A stretch of 64,000 nt of DNA from positions 7,551,855-7,615,854 of the forward strand of contig OZ024826.1 of NCBI GenBank assembly GCA_964016985.1. Reading direction: 5' to 3'. The notes under the pieces were generated by a model. The model was not told the origin of the DNA and made no database searches. It worked only from the letters and a program-made list of their open reading frames with translations. A program made the translations under genes and the position numbers. Of this stretch, positions 45,101 to 58,388 are shown one piece after another; within the stretch, counting starts at the first letter, position 1, and each line of letters opens with the position of its first letter. Source of the DNA: Anodontia alba (lineage: Eukaryota > Mollusca > Bivalvia > Lucinida > Lucinidae).

Positions 45101-48100
45101 AAGAATGTGAATTTATATCAACCTTCTGGATCAAGTAATCTGACTGGCTGAAAATTAGAAGTGGGTGTGGCATCTTAATTTATTCAGCAGGACAAGGGTT
45201 AACCAGTGCTTAGATTACATACATTTACCAGTTACTGACAACTGCCCATCTTTATTCAGTGGTAGGGGGAAAATGCCTGCAGATATTATTTCATGATTAC
45301 TCTCCATGGAAGATTCAAACTTATGATCCCTGGATCTGCAGCCAGACAAGCTATCAAATGTGCTATGAAGCCCAGGGCCCAGTTGTTCAAAGCTAACGAC
45401 ATCATTAGTTAACGATTCGTTAAAATTTACATCGAGTGATATGCAAATATGCTGAAATTTTTTGCTGAAAAAATGGGAGTAGCTTTTGTAGTCACATTTT
45501 TTCAGCAATAAATATCAGAATATTGTATATTGAATCCGCTAAAACAGTTAACAAAATGACCCTTAACGAGCTTGTTAAGCTAACGATGCTTTGAACAACC
45601 GGGCCCAGCTACTTGGGGTAAATACAACAGTGAAGACCATACCAGCCTGTCCGGTCCATAAACTAGTTGTTCTGAATAAGTTACTATTTTTAATAGAGTA
45701 GGTACATGCCCTTTGTTTAATCGAATGAAATGCTCCAAATTAGTGGTAGGGGGGTAGGTATTCATACATTTGTCTTATCTCTTCAAGAAAACGTGTTTTG
45801 GGTTACTAATCTCATTAGTGGTGCCTAACCATGCAAATGTACGTACTGAGTACTCATTGGACATGCTAATGAGTAATCCACAACATGTTTTCATGCAGAA
45901 ATTACCAGACTAATCAGACAGAATAGATGCATAAACTGTTCTACATGTATGTGTGTGCATGTGTGGATAAGCTGGAAGAAGCAATCCCCAGGCATATGTG
46001 TTTGTTTGTGTTGAGGTTTTATGGCCCAGTCAACCCAATGGGGTCATGTTGAGTGTGGTCAGTTTACCTAATCACCCTTTTACTGGCAGGCTTAGTCCTC
46101 TTAGCATTTAACCAGTATTGTGCACATTCTTTCAGCAGAAACTGAAAACTGCCCTTCTTGAATCAGCGGAAGGGAGAAAATGATCGTAGAAAATATTTCA
46201 ATTAATCGATCAATCTCAACGAAAGAATGTTGCCGACCTCAGCATGGGTCGAACACATGACCTCCTGGTCTTCAGTTGGACCCACATCCAACTGAGCCAC
46301 CAAGCCGGCCAAGGCATGTGTGTATGTATGTGTGTGTTTGTGTGTGTGAAATTTCAAACCTCATATGAAACTGTCACCTTATTGTCAAAAGTACTTGTAT
46401 ACCTGTCTATCATTTGTAATAGCAAAGAAGTCCTTCTCTAACACCAGTTTTAAAGCATCAGGCAACTCTATATCCACATTCTGTACCTGCTAAAATCAGA
46501 AGTTAATAGGGTCATTAAAACATACCAATATCTCCAGATTTAAAAGCGACAATTGTTGTATTTCTTCATAGAAAATATATGTGAGCCAGCGCACGATAAA
46601 ACCTACAAAATGACGTGCGCCAAGCGAAGAGTCAGATCAGCCTGGGCATCCGCCCGGTCTGATCAGAGTCTTTGCTGTCCTCATGAAGAAAGCTTGAGTC
46701 CTTAACTACCCAATTAGCACACAGCGAAGACTCTGATCAGACTCAGCAGATACACAGACTGATCTAAGTCTTTGCTGGGCGCATGTGCCATTTTGTAGGT
46801 TTTGTCATGCACTGGCTCATATTTATGTTATGACTTTTACAGCACCTACATATACATCAGGTTTTGTCGTTTTCATTGTTTCTAGCTGAAAAACAACACC
46901 TGGACCTGTCAGGTTATAATTTAGGCATTTTTCTTTCGTTCATATGGAAGCAGGTTTTGGCATATCATTTGATTCAAATGATATGCCAAAACTTGCTTCC
47001 ATATAAAAGATCTAACTAAGCTCAAAAAGTATTTTCATCATGAACTATACAAAAGGGGTAACAAAGTAAATATCTTTCTGATTTTTCCACAGAAACAAAT
47101 GTTGTGACTCACTGGAAGGCCTCGACAAGACACTTCTAATGAGTACCTACAACAGGTTTTGATTGAAATGTACGAATACTTAAGAAGGCCTAATCTAGAG
47201 CCATAAGAAACAGTCACTGGGGAATTTTACTTTGGAGTCTTTTCTAATACAGGATTAACCCTTGTCCTGCTGAATAAATTAAGATGCCAGGCCTACTTCA
47301 GATTTTCAGCCCATCAGATTACTAGATCCAAGTTGTTGATATAAATTCACATACTGAATGACAAACAGTGCAGATCCAGATCAGTTGGCTTCTTCAGAAG
47401 CCAACTGATCTGGATCTACACTGTTTGCAAAAGCAGGATATATCCGGGTTCTGCAGGATAAGGGTTAAATAGACAAAATGCTTACTTATAGGCAGTAAAA
47501 TAAATTCTTGCAACCTCAAACCCTAGCAAATCAAGCAGAAATGCTCAAAATACTCGGACTTAACTTAACTGCAATGGAATGCATGAGCTACAACATGGAA
47601 CATCATTTCCATTGAAGGCTGTGTTGCATCTACCAGCATTTCCCAGTATTATATTAAAACAAATTAAACACTATAATTCATGTTAGGAAAGACAAAGTCA
47701 TTGAACCTTGATATGTAGGTCACAGTCACAAAATGATCCACAGTGTTCGAGTCCTTGTTTGGGGAGAAAGTGTCTGCCAGGTTTGACTACTGTAGCCTGT
47801 CATCATCATCATCATCATCATCATCATCAGATTTTTGATTAACGTGCAGGTCATATAATTAATCAGAAAAGGAGCTAAATGATGACTGATGCAACAGGAA
47901 AAATGTCTAATGGCTATGTTCTGACTGCTGATGGTGTTCTAGAAATAGAGATAAATGCACAGACTAAACATTGTTCAGCCAAGGGTGAAAAAGAGATCAA
48001 AGTCAATAACAGTCTACAGATGTGCACATGAACTTTCATTAGCGCAGAAGCTTCAGTGTTCAAGAAACTGTGCTAAATGCACAAACAATGTTCAGCAAAG

Positions 48101-51100
48101 CATGAAAAAGAGATCAGTGTCAATAACAGTCTACAGCACTGGGCAAGGAGCATCCTGGCGGATGTGTGTATGAAGTTTTGTTAGCCTGTGTGCCCGCGTA
48201 TTCATGAATCGGAGCTAAATGCGCAGATTAAACATTGTTCAGCCAAGCATGAAAAGCAGGACAAGGTCAGTAACAGTGTGTGACAGTGGGAAGAGTGTGT
48301 CATGACAGATGTGTATAAGAAGTTTCAAAAGCATAGTGGCCCAGCCAGGGTTCAAATTTAACTTTTTTGACAGCTTGCTAAAATTAGCAAGTGGCATTAT
48401 TTTTTACTTGCTAAACCTTTCAGCCAACTTGCTTTTTCACACTTATAAACACTGTTAAATGTGGCTTTAAACCTTAGCACTCTGGGTAAAAATTTCAGCA
48501 GACATTTTAGGATATTTTTCTTATTTTTCCCAGAAAACAGGTTTTGACATTACATGCAAATTGTCTCCTATGGAGACAATTTGCATATAATGTCAAAACC
48601 TGTATAGGAGACAATTTGCATGTAATGTCAAAACCTGTTTTCTGGGAAAAATAAGAAAAATATCATGTCTCCATAGGAGACAATTTGCATGTAATGTCAA
48701 AACCTGTTTTCTGGGAAAAATAAGAAAAATATCATCACTGCTTTTGAAACAAGAGCTGTCGTAGGACAGCGTAGCTCGCCTGCTGGGTACATTTTATATT
48801 GTAACATTTTTATCATTAAGCCATATAATATAGGTCACACTGACCTAGATGTATTTGTATGTAAATCATTTTGTCACATAGATATAATAATCCAGGTATG
48901 ACAATTCTCCATGAAATAGTAATAAAAATAAAAGGCAAAATCACTGAAGCATGAAATACAGGTCACAATGACCTAGATATAGTAAGTGGTCATTCATTGG
49001 GTCACATGGAACTAATATCCCAGGTGTGACATTTATCCAACAAATAGTAATCAAGATATAAGGCAAAATCACTGAACCATGAAATATAGGTCACACCAAC
49101 AGATATATTTTGACGTCAATAATCGGGTCACAAGGAACTAATATCCCAGGTGTGACATTTATCCAACAAATAGTATTCAAGATATAAGGCAAAATCACTG
49201 AACCATGAAATATAGGTCACAATGACCTAGATATAGTAAGTGGTCATTCATTGGGTCACATGGAAGTAATATCCCAGGTGTGACATTTATCCAACAAATA
49301 GTATTCAAGATATAAGGCAAAATCACTGAACCATGAAATATAGGTCACACCAACAGAGATATATTTTGACGTCAATAATCGGGTCACAAGGAACTAATAT
49401 CCCAGGTGTGACATTTATCCAACAAATAGTATTCAAGATATAAGGCAAAATCACTGAACCATGAAATATAGGTCACACCAACAGAGATATATTTTGACGT
49501 CAATAATCGGGTCACAAGGAACTAATATCCCAGGTGTGACATTTATCCAACAAACAGTATTCAAGATATAAGGCAAAATCACTGAACCATGAAATATAGG
49601 TCAAACCAACAGAGATATATTTTGTCGTCAATAATCGGGTCACAAGGAACTAATATCCCAGGTGTGACATTTATCCAACAAATAGTATTCAAGATATAAG
49701 GCAAAATCACTGAACCATGAAATATAGGTCACAATGACCTAGATATAGTAAGTGGTCATTCATTGGGTCACATGGAAGTAATATCCCAGGTGTGACATTT
49801 ATCCAACAAATAGTATTCAAGATATAAGGCAAAATCACTGAACCATGAAATATAGGTCACACCAACAGAGATATCTTTTGACGTCAATAATCGGGTCACA
49901 AGGAACTAATATCCCAGGTGTGACATTTATCCAACAAATAGTATTCAAGATAAAAGGCAAAATCACTGAACATATAGGTCACACCAACAGAGATATATTT
50001 TGATGTCAATATTCGGGTCACAAGGAACTAATATCCCAGGTATGACATTTATCCAAGAAATAGTATTCAAGATATAAGGCAAAATCACTGAACCATGAAA
50101 TATAGGTCACACCAACAGAGATATATTTTGACGTCAATAATCGGGTCACAAGGAACTAATATCCCAGGTGTGACATTTATCCAACAAATAGTATTCAAGA
50201 TATAAGGCAAAATCACTGAACCATGAAATATAGGTCACAATGACCTAGATATAGTAAGTGGTCATTCATTGGGTCACATGGAAGTAATATCCCAGGTGCG
50301 ACATTTATCCAACAAATAGTATTCAAGATATTAGGCAAAATCACTGGACCGTGAAATCTAGGTGACCTGGACCGTAAAATGTAGGTCACCATGACCTTCA
50401 CTCTCTTACACTTACACCGATGTCACATAGTTAGCTCATGTATAACCAGTTGTGTCTATAACCTGTAGGCATGTAAGATTTTACAAATGTGTCCTAGATT
50501 TTGACCCCTAGCCCCGCTCCAAGGCCCACCCTGAGGTATGAACCCAGGGGTATGTTCTTTTGGAATCTCAGAAGACTCCTCCAGGTACCAATTCTAAGTA
50601 TGAACGCTCTATGAGGAGTGAAAGTCAAGATATAAGAATTTGAAAAACTTTACAGTATTACAAAGGTGCCCTAGATTTTGACCCCTAGCCCCACCCAGGG
50701 GCATGAACCCAGGGGTTTATTCTCTTGGAATCTCAGAAGACCCTCCAAGGTACCTAAGTTCCAAATTTGATGCCTCTGTGAGGAGTGACTGTTGAGATAT
50801 AAGCATTTGAAAAACTTTAACCCAGTGTGACGGGAACGGGAACGCAAACGACCGGGGTGACTACAATAGCTCTCCTTGTACTTCGTACAGGCGAGCTAAA
50901 AACAAAACTTCAGCAACAATGCCTCAGGTTCTGCCAGTTAAAGAGAATCTTTCCAACTTGCTAGAATTAGCAAGTGATGGAAATTGCAGCTTGCTTTTTG
51001 AGGAAATTAACCAGCATTTAGCAAGTTAGCAAGTGCTAAAATTGATCCCTGCCAGCATTCCTGAAATGGAGCTAATCCACTGACTTAACATTGTTCAGCC

Positions 51101-54100
51101 AAGTGTGAAAAATATGTCAAATTCAGTAACAATGGATGGCAGCGGGCAGGGTGCATTATGGCAGATGTATGTATGAAGTTTCATTAGCCTATCCTCAGCG
51201 ATTGAGAAACGGAGCTAAAAGCATAAACTAAACATTGTTCAGCCAAGCCTGAAAAAAAGGTCTAGGTCAGTACCAGTAGATGGCAGTGGGAAGGGTGTGT
51301 CATGGCGGATGAATGTATGAAGTTTCATTTGCATAGTCTCATTGTTCCGCACAGACTCAAAATTGATACCGACAATAACAATGCCAACAATGATGCCAGA
51401 AAATGATCCCTATGTCACTCCTGCTTGCTAAAATGGATAAAAAATATAGACCCAGATCAAATTGCTTCCATTTTGATCAGGTTCAGCAGTTTGACATTCA
51501 GTCAGAACTTTTTAAACACATCACCTGTCAGTCAAATTAAAAATTTTCAAAACTGGCCAAATATGGGCATTTTCCAAATATTCTGGTTAAATATAGTTGA
51601 GTCAATTAAAAAAAAAAATGTTTAGGTAACATGCTAAAATCTATAGGTAGGGTAGTTTGGACTTTTTTTTAATTTTTTCCTCACTTCAGGATACTTCACT
51701 GCTATCTTACAACCAGCAAAAGATTTTCACGCCTTTATCAAATCTCAAATAGTGTTTTACAATGCATTGAGTAATTTCATGCTAGAAAATCTACTGGGCA
51801 ACAATGGTGTGAAAGTACATAACAGACTTACTCTTTTAGTGTCCTCTTCTCTCCCATTGCTTGTACTACTCTCTCCAGTACTGCTCTCTGTTGCACTCTG
51901 TAACAAACATAACCAAGTACACATCATTCTCTTTGTAACACGAATCATTACAACACAGTTTTGGGTATTACATGGTCCAAAGATAGATAAAAAAAATGTA
52001 TAGATTATATAGAAAAATGACCATAAATGGTCATTTTTCTATATAATCTTTACATTTTTGTTTGGATATAACATGGTTGTTTAACTTTTAAATAACATGG
52101 TTTATGCTTTGGACCCCATCAATAGTGTTATAAAGAGGTTGTGTTGTATCAGTCACTTATGCAGAGACCCAGATCAGACACTGCAGTCTACCGCGTCTAA
52201 TATGGGTCTACATTGTTTGCTCATGCATGTCTGTTCCAATATTTTGGGTTATTATGGTTCAGTTTCTGGCATTGTGGCTCATTGTTATAGTACTCACTAG
52301 AAGCTTCTAACAGACATGCTTCTGTTGAGTAGCCAAAATATACATTTTCCTGGATAAATAAGGAAGAAATTAATGATTTAAACACCTTATCTAGAGCTGT
52401 GGGAATATAGAAACAGCAGCGATGACTTTGTTATTTTTTGTTTACCTGTAAAGTATGGGAAAAGCTATTATACTATCCTGGTTATGGCACTGATGTTAGC
52501 ACTGGCTTTGGTGTTGGTGTTCGCAACTTTAAAGTATTCTGTTAAGGATTTTAAAGATCTATATCTCCTGGATGCCTGGAAATTTAGTTAAAACTTGGAC
52601 TGATGTTGGATACTGGTCCAAAGTTTTGATCGGTACCAGCCTCAGCCCATTCAGTGACCTAGAGGTCAAGGTTACACTCAGGATTTTTTTCCATTCTAAT
52701 GTTGGTTTCGTTGAAGATATTAAAGATTAATATCATCAGAATGACTTAATGAATGTTAAGGGTACTTAGGCCAAAAAAGAATTAATCATAAGATTCTCAG
52801 GCCCCGCCGCTTGTACCAAAAAGTCTGCGCATAAGCCCTTTTTTTTCCTTGTCCAATAAAAAAAAAACAGTGTGCCGGTACGTCGCAGTTTTTAAAATCC
52901 TAGTTTTCGATGCAACCCTAGCGTACATGGTCATGTAAATGCTTGAATTATAGATTTTTCATTGGATTGAACCTTGTACGTAAGTGTTTTAGCACCATCA
53001 CTGATCAAAATGTCTGCTAAGTGCAAGTTGTGCAAACAAAACTTGTGTTTCCTCAATTCTCAAAGCAGATGTCTCTGATATCTATCCAGATTTCATCCAG
53101 GGTGACAGTGCATCTGTCCTGGAACATTATAGGTGGTTACGAAAAAGACTGCAGAATTGCCGAGTTGTTTAACAGCATAAAATCGGGATCTATTAGTATC
53201 GGCTTCTGGTCCTTCCCGGATAAATTATCAAACCACGATCTTGGTGCGTCGATCAGACTCCAAAGTGGACACATTCAACAGAATTTCTGTCAACACATCA
53301 CTCTCTGAAGCTATATCAACCTTTGGTAGATATATTAAATTGGAGCTGCACAAACTGATTTTTATGATATCCTTCTTTACATTTAATACTGGCAACTGCT
53401 TAAGACATAGCTCCGATAAGGAGGTATAATGGGGACATATGAAAAACGTTAACCTCAGTACTTCTCCTTATCTAAAGCTATGTCTAGGCATCCAAAAATT
53501 AAGTATTTTCATGGTAATATTATTATAAAATGCATTTCATGAAACAAGTCATTTTAAGGGTTCATGTAATAACAAACAAGAGCTCCGCCAAGCGGGGCAT
53601 TATACGCCCGTGGCAAGTAATAAGATGCAGCACATTAACTGGCTCCTGTATAATTCAGTGCTCCGGATATAAACTGTAAGTGGAATTACAAAAAAAAAAA
53701 AAATCTAAAAAAAATTCATTGGTCATTGGGGCATAATCTCTGCTGATATTTGGTGAACTGTAACCTAAGGGTCCAAGCTGGCCAAGAAATTAAGGGAGAA
53801 GTTTGCTGCTTCTAGGGAGAAGTGCTTTATGACGGAGGACACACCACAGAAGCATGGCTATATTATAAGCTCATATGAGCCTTTGGCACACTATTACCTC
53901 TAAACAATATGCTGTGAAAAGTTTACAAAAACTTTCAAAGGGGCATAAATCTGCAAATATTTGGTGCACTATAACCTAAAAATAATATGTGCTGCTCCAC
54001 ATCATCGTGTAAGTATTTATGAAGTTTCAGCTTGATCGGATGTAAACTGTAGGAGGATTTAGCCGGAAACAAAAAATTAATAGAAATTTTCAAAGGGGTT

Positions 54101-57100
54101 TAACTCTGCTAATATTTGGTGGACTGTAACCTTTAAACAATACGCGCTGCTCCACATCATGGTCTAACTGATCATGAAGTTTCAGCTTGATTGGATGTAA
54201 ATTGTAGGAGGATTTAGCCAGAAACAAAAAATTAATAGACATTTACGAAGGGGTTTAACTCTGCTAATATTTGGTGGACTGTAACCTTGAAACAATACGC
54301 GCTGCTCCACATCATGGTCTAACTGTACATGAAGTTTCAGCTTGATTGGATGTAAACTGTAGGAGGATTTAGCCATAAACTCTGCTAATATTTGGTGGAC
54401 TGTAACCTCGAAATAATATGCCCTGCTCCACATCATGGTCTAACTCTACATGAAGTTTCAGCTTGATCAGATGTAAACTGTAGGAGGAGTTAGCCGAAAA
54501 CGAATAGACTACTGAAATTTTCAAAAAGGCATAACTCTGCTAATATTTGGTGGACTGTAACCTCGAAACAATATGCACTGCTCCACATCATGGTCTAACT
54601 ATACATGAAGTTTCAGCTTGATTGGATGTAAAATGTAGGAGGAGTTAACCGGAAATGAAAAGTTTACAGAAATTTTCTAAGGGGCATAACTCTGCAAGCA
54701 TTTGGTGGACTGTAACCCCGAAACAATATGCGCTGCGCCATATCATGGTCTTACTATATACCATGTTTCAGCTTGATCCGATGTAAACTGTAGGAGGAAT
54801 TAGCCGGAAACTAAAAGTCTATTGAAATTTTCAAAGGGGCATAACTCTGCTAATATTTGGTGGACTGTAACCTCGAAATAATATGCGCTGCTCCACATTA
54901 TGGTCTAACTATATATGAAGTTTCAGCTTGATCGGATGTAAAATGTAGGAGGAGTTAATCGAAAATGAAAAGTTTACAGAAATTTTCTAAGGGGCATAAC
55001 TCTGCAAACATTTGGTGGACTGTAACCCCGAAACAATATGCGCTGCGCCACATCATGGTCTAACTATATACCAAGTTTCAGCTTGATCGGATGTAAACTG
55101 TAGGAGGAGTTAGACAGAAACGAAAAAGTTTACGGACGGACAGATGGACAGACGCCATACCCCGTAACATAATACGTCCCTTTTTCAAACGGGCGTATAA
55201 AAAGTTCCCTCGCCTGTTTCATGGTTAAAACAAAAAAAAAAAAAAAAAAAAGAAAAATTTCCTGCCTGCCTCATCTGTTTTTGCCAAAAATGGCCTGAGA
55301 ATCTAGTAATTTATTTTTTTTGGCCTTAAGGTTTCCCAATACTTAAGGTAAATATGGTAGCTTCAGACGTGCGCCAGCAAAGATTCAAATCAGATAGCGT
55401 GTTCTCACAGTTTGATCAGATTCTTCACTGGGCACATTTTGAACAGCCAAGGATGCAAAGTTTCTTCATGTGGACAACAAAGACTGTCAGATTGCATGGA
55501 TGTACAGGCTGATTGCAGTCTTTTAGGGTACATTACAGAAGGTATGCTTTCTCATATTGCAACTCATATGTTTAATGGATCATGTTTTGGTATTTTACAG
55601 CCCCTTCAACATTATATCAAAGGGGAACTCAACCTTAAAAGATATTGTCTTTTCAAGTAAAGAACTTTACAAACAATGAATTTTGACACAAATTTCATCA
55701 AAATCGGTGGAATTAAATAAGTTAATTAATGAAAATTAAATAAGTTATAGACAATTGAATATTTTAACATTGGTGGAATGGGCGACGCCATTTTGAATAC
55801 ATGTATTTAATGAGGTTTCATAAAAATTAAAATTCATTTCATAAAGGTAGTTATTCTCATAATGTTGGTTTATTTTGGGGGAAATGATTGCTTGTCACTA
55901 GAAATAAAAGATTATGAAAAATTTGTAGCAAAACTGTTCTTAAAAACCCTTTATAACTTGGTTTTGCATATTTAATTTGGGCTGTGTGACGTCACAAAGC
56001 CTACAATATGGCGGCATCCATGACAGCCATTTTAAATATATTCAAACCACCATAACTTCCTTATTTCTAAGCCGATTTTGAAAAGTCTTGTATCAAAATA
56101 AATGGCTTGTTAAGCACTTTACTCCAAGATATACTTACAACTTATATTGTGTTCCCCTTTAATCATATCGAGACAATGGAAGGATGATAATGAAATGTTT
56201 TGTGAAATGAAGTGCCATAGAGTCATGAGCTGAGTTGAGCATCCAGCCCGATTGAAACCCGGAATCTCATGATCCAAAGTCGGCAGCACTAATCACTCGG
56301 CCACCAAGATGCTTCTATGGTTAATGGAGAAAAAAATGCTTGGAAAGCTTCTTATCTACCACTAAGTATTCCATGATCTTAAACTAACCGTTGTTCCATC
56401 ATCATCTGTGGTTGTGTCTTCCTCATCATCGTCATCACTTTCTTCACTTGCATTCTCTAATTGTTCCGGCATCTTACCATCAAACGCCTGCGTCAATATT
56501 TCTCCTATCTTCTTCTTCCTTGTGCGATTCTTACGACTGAAAATAAACAAAGAACAATTAGTCATGCCATGCAAAATGGAACCTTAGCATAAGTCTAGGT
56601 AAGAGCTGAATCAGGAAAATATTTTTCTTATATCTTCATGAAAACATAATGTTGAGGGTACTCATTAGAAGCGCCTCAGAGAGGCGCTTCTAATGAGTAC
56701 ACACAACATATGTTATTGTGGAGAAATAAGAAAAAATCTCACTACCTCTGGATTGAAAAAAAACGTCTTAGCAAGAGCTATGCTCAGCCCATAATATGTG
56801 AGAAGAAAATTTCAAGATCAGCCTGTTTAGTCAGTGAACAGAGCTCTAAGACAAGGAGTATACAGATCAATATGTTTCTCATTTCTCCACAAAGACAAGT
56901 TGATGGTACTCATTGTAAGTGCCTCTGTAAAGCATTCCAATGAGTACCCACAAACTACCTTTTTGTGGAAAATAAGAAAAATATCAACATTTTTTGTTAA
57001 ATCAGAAATTCTGCAGAAGGCATTGTCACACCTGCTGGCCATACAGTTTACTAGAAATTGGAGCTAAATGCTAGGGTTGACACGATAAAATGACGAGGTC

Positions 57101-58332
57101 ATTCTACCATAAAATGACATTACAGTGTTTGAGTCCATGTAAGAGAGAAAGCATGTGCCTTGTTAGATGATTGCTGGGTTACAATAAGAAATGGAGCAAA
57201 CCGCTAGGGATGATGTAAAAAATGGCAAAGTAATTAGATGACAAAAATAGGCCATGATCATAGAATGATGCAGCCTTGGGCGTAAGAAAAAAATAACTGT
57301 GTCAGGTTTCCCGACCAATTCGGCCAAAATGCAGCCAATTCAATCAATTTTTAGACGTTTTTAAAAATAAACAATAAAAACACCAATTCAGACGATTTTC
57401 TCCCTTGTATCCGTTGCAGTTCGTTTCATTTTTCGGTAAGCAGTGACGCCTGAATAGACTGGTTTTCAAAATCTATTTATTGTCACGATTTATTTTTAGT
57501 AAAAATACGACAACCAGACAATTTTGTTCAATCATTTAAACGCTTGAAATTTACTCATGGATGTTTTATATTAGCAAGCGTTCGGAGGAGTGCACGACTG
57601 AAGAATGGCTTCGATACTTTCGATTCACATGCAAAAATGCTCGCACATCGTGGGCGCGGTCAACGTCCTCAGGCCATTTGCAAACGGTATGAGCATGCGA
57701 GACGTTTGTTTTCAACACCATCCGCCCCTCGATAAAAGCAAGCAGTCGACAACGCAAGCCCTTTAATATCTAGTCGCTTGAAAAAAAAAAAAACCTACCT
57801 ACCAACCCAGGGTGAATTTTCAGAAGAAACCTGAAACACACATATTATTTTTTTGGCCTTGTTCGAGTTCTTGTCATATCAGCAAGAAAGTGTATGCCAG
57901 GTTAGATGATTAGGTGTTATTCAGAAATGAACTTGAATGACAGGGTGGTCACAAATGTTGACGGACAGGCAGATGGAAAAACTGACTTCTATATCACACC
58001 TGCTTACTTCAGCAGGTGCTGCATAAAAAAAGTTATTCCAATATAATATGGGTTAACTCTTTCACTGCCATAGACAATAAAATAGGCTTTTGCAAACAGC
58101 AAAAAGATGAGACGGCTCATTATGAGCCGTCTCATCTGGATCTACGCTGTTTGACATCCAGTCTTTCAACTTTACATATAAACTTCTTTTCAAGCCATAG
58201 TTTGTTTTTGAAAAAAAGCAGACGACAAATGTCATCTGAAACTTGGCACCAAAAGAGTTAATATGGCAAATTATTTTCAGGGAAAATGTTTCCATGTGTT
58301 TGCTAATATTTAACCCTTATCCTGGGGACTAC

Positions 58333-58388
<56 letters not shown>

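Larger units (their letters stand above)
48350..51056. mobile_element. TIR element inserted in K12, itself carrying two further elements
   Basis: Left end CCAGGGTTCAAATTTAAC with AGCTTGCTAAAATTAGCAAG; right end inverted, GCAGGGATCAATTTTAGCAC with ACTTGCTAACTTGC. Inside are the B-family MITE and the tandem element K5. CCAGC occurs on both outer sides. Confidence 0.65.
47690..51424 (+). repeat. Tandem-core element K12, split by nested insertions
   Basis: Units of ~120-150 bp with GGAGCTAAATGCACAGACTA-like and ACATTGTTCAGCCAAG motifs occur at 47950-48345 and resume at 51060-51400. A (CAT)n run is at 47803-47828. The end reads GATCCCTATGTCACTCCTGC. The gap is occupied by the element at 48350-51056. 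Confidence 0.7.
52755..55328. mobile_element. TIR-bounded composite element containing K6
   Basis: Left end ACTTAGGCCAAAAAAGAATT then AAGATTCTCAGGCC; right end, inverted, CTTAAGGCCAAAAAAAATAA then AGATTCTCAGGCC. The tandem element at 53575-55204 lies inside. No transposase recognised. Confidence 0.6.

Noticed and set aside
57544..57735. 63-residue frame in a less AT-rich block
   Set aside because: No domain, no splice context, and the block looks like an insertion in K13; kept only as unassigned.
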